Source of the DNA: Phascolarctos cinereus
Lineage: Eukaryota > Chordata > Mammalia > Diprotodontia > Phascolarctidae
Reading direction: 5' to 3'
NCBI RefSeq assembly: GCF_002099425.1
Contig: NW_018343987.1
Coordinates: 13,951,501-14,015,500, forward strand
DNA: 64,000 nucleotides
Shown here: positions 62,276-64,000 of the stretch, one piece after another
How positions within the stretch are numbered: position 1 is the stretch's first letter
Layout: the number at the start of each line of letters is the position of its first letter
Notes under the pieces: model-generated
The model's input: only the letters and a program-made list of their open reading frames with translations
Told to the model about the DNA's origin: nothing
Databases searched by the model: none
Program-made: the position numbers and the translations under genes

Positions 62276-62934
62276 TGTAGGCTGTCTCCTAACTAGACAC
62301 TCCAAAAGGACAAGGAGTGAATGGCCCCTCCGGGGCATAGAATATCATCTTCCAAACTGTCTGTTCTTCATCCCCCAAGGTTCTACCACCAGAGAGGATT
62401 TCTAGACCTACAGGGTGGTGTTTCAGGAGCTTCCTGATATATTTCCCCCCAGGACCTGGCACGGTGCCAGTGCCAAGTGACATCCCAGCAAGGTACAGAT
62501 CACATCAGTGCTGTTGCCTCCTTATTGTAGGGTGGCTTTCTCCTAGCTGTCTGGCTGAGCCATGATTTAGCCCAAAACTGTACTTAAGGTTGTCATGGTT
62601 TTAAACAAATGATATTGCCTATAGGTAATTACAGCATTGTCTAACAGGCTCCCCAGAGCCCAAGCAGCTCTCAGATTCTGGGCCAGGCAGCGGCATCTGG
62701 GAGAGTGCCCTCTGGGAAAGGTTGCCAGGAGCTTTAAGGAGGAGAAGCAGGAGGAAGGGCTGAGAGTTGGCCATTTAGCAAGGCACTTGCCACAGGAAGG
62801 AGGAGCCTAGCCCATGGAGGAGGTTGGTTTCTGTCATAGTTCCTGCTAAACTGCACATATGCTCAGCACATCCAAAAATACTTGACCACCCCCTCATCTC
62901 CAACATTTCAGCGTATACCACCCAGCAGGGCAGT

Positions 62935-62935
<1 letters not shown>
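62276..62935. other. Repeat-poor block, possible conserved non-coding element
   Basis: No repeat is recognised. The segment 62520-62720 has balanced composition and a GGTAATTACAGC core. No gene is supported. Confidence 0.35.

Positions 62936-62991
<56 letters not shown>
62936..62991. repeat. (GT)n microsatellite
   Basis: About 27 GT units with one early TATG step. Confidence 0.97.
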
Positions 62992-62993
<2 letters not shown>

Positions 62994-63595
62994 ACAAATA
63001 TTAAATAAGATCTGGTCCTAGATGGTGCCTAGAGTTTTTTCACTCTTTTTTTCTGGAAGAAGGGGAAAGAGCAGGACCAACCCTAGGCAAAATTATTAAG
63101 CAATACAAAGTAGTCAAAGTTCATCAGCTGACTGTCATCTCCCTCTCTGATCACCTTCTCCTCTCTACTTCCCTTTCTGTATCTTGCTTCCCGCCTCATT
63201 TTCTGTTTCCTCCTCTAGTTTCCCTTTATTGAATGTGTCATACCTTCTGGTGCTCTCCGCCCCTCTGGTTGCCCAATGACTATTCAAAGCACACTTTCCT
63301 TACTCCTGGAAAGGTTCCCAAATGTTTCCTGCTCTCAGGGTCCTCTCCACCTCTCCCTTCCCAAAAGTAGGTCTTTCATAAAGGAACTTGTAAGGAAATG
63401 GTACCCCAGGCAGGAAGGAGAATGGCAAGACTCTAGCTGACCTTGGGGATTCTTTCTCTTTCATCATTTATGCTCTTGTTTAACTGACCGTTACTGTCCT
63501 AGGTGCTTTAGTGCCCCTCATTCTACTGGACGTAGTGTAGAAATCCTCTCTTCTCACTCCCAGCACCCTGATCATTTATGACAGTAATTTACATT
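62992..63595. other. Unique sequence, no gene seen
   Basis: C/T-rich plus strand at 63120-63360. No family recognised with confidence. Confidence 0.4.
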
Positions 63596-63660
63596 TTTTC
63601 AAATTTGAATTTTTTAAATTTTAATTTAAATTTAAATTTTAATTTAATTCTTAAGTTTTT
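63596..63660. repeat. AT-only repeat with two 15-bp direct copies
   Basis: TTTAAATTTTAATTT occurs at 63613-63627 and 63631-63645, separated by AAA. The whole tract is almost pure A/T in short runs and is self-complementary in many registers. Confidence 0.9.
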
Positions 63661-63861
63661 ACTAACATTTAAAAGAATGAAAGTAAGTAAAGTAACCCTA
63701 ACTGACAGAGCAGACTTGTCATGTTACAGAGCATGGGAATTGCATCTGCAGTCTTAATCTTACTTAATACCTCTAATCTAGCCTTAGAGGCTGGCAAAGC
63801 TTCTTGGGCTAATAAGGCCTGCTTCCATTCTACTTAAGTGGATGAGCTTTCTGAGCCTAGG

Positions 63862-64000
63862 AGTCTGTTGTAATGAAAAGAGCCCTGCAATCAAATGCAG
63901 AAAGCCTGGGATCAAATCCTGTTTCATCACTAACTAGCTCTGTTAACCAAGTCATTTCACTTTCTCTGAGCATTGATTTCCTTACCTGTAAAACAATTGG
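63862..64000 (+). mobile_element. MIR/THER-type SINE, cut by the window end
   Basis: Sense: 'gttgtaatgaaaagagccct', 'gggatcaaatcctgtttcat', 'actaactagctctgttaacc', 'tttctctgagcattgatttc', 'ttacctgtaaaac'. Confidence 0.8.

Overview
The window looks like non-coding DNA from a marsupial nuclear genome. The evidence is its repeat content: tRNA-derived SINEs starting GGGGGCAGCTAGGTGGC, SINEs with an RTE/BovB-like tail, MIR/THER-type CORE-SINEs on both strands, abundant L2 and L3/CR1 fragments, L1 copies of the lineage with opossum-like ORF1 and 3' ends, and short hAT elements with 8-bp target duplications. No Alu, B1 or other eutherian-specific repeat was recognised. The species cannot be told from the sequence alone. 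Family names here come from memory of repeat libraries; no search was run.

I find no supportable host protein-coding gene, rRNA, tRNA, CRISPR array or operon. All open frames are short. The longest ones are remnants of L1/L2 coding sequence, translations of simple repeats, or chance frames. The window is best read as intergenic or deep-intronic DNA.

Layout: 0-12 kb holds mixed SINE, L2, L3, L1 and hAT fragments, including an SINE inside an older SINE (1795-2311) and two hAT elements side by side (6901-7418). 12-30 kb has unique blocks, large microsatellites (14.3, 16.7 and 27.1 kb), a long antisense L2 (17.6-19.35 kb), a perfect 28-bp hairpin (24.3 kb) and two opposed L1 3' ends (27.2-28.8 kb). 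30-34 kb is an L3 followed by an L2, each split by later insertions. 34-50 kb alternates unique DNA with MIR/L2 pieces, and contains a three-level nest (L2 > hAT > SINE, 40.07-41.08 kb), a 48-bp tandem repeat (42.5 kb) and a pair of related copies of a repeat I cannot name (44.7 and 46.8 kb). 50.3-56.34 kb is one near full-length, inactive antisense L1. 58.49-62.28 kb is one sense-strand L2 running from its endonuclease region to its 3' end, broken by five insertions and carrying a small in-place inversion of its reverse-transcriptase region. Several repeat-poor, homeodomain-site-rich islands (about 6.4, 15.5, 20.8, 24.6, 41.9, 46.1, 48.2 and 62.6 kb) are the best candidates for conserved non-coding elements, but this is inference.

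I did not find convincing evidence of a new molecular system. The most useful leads are the L2 microinversion, the hairpin next to a hAT terminus, the nested insertions that give relative ages, and the unnamed repeat pair.
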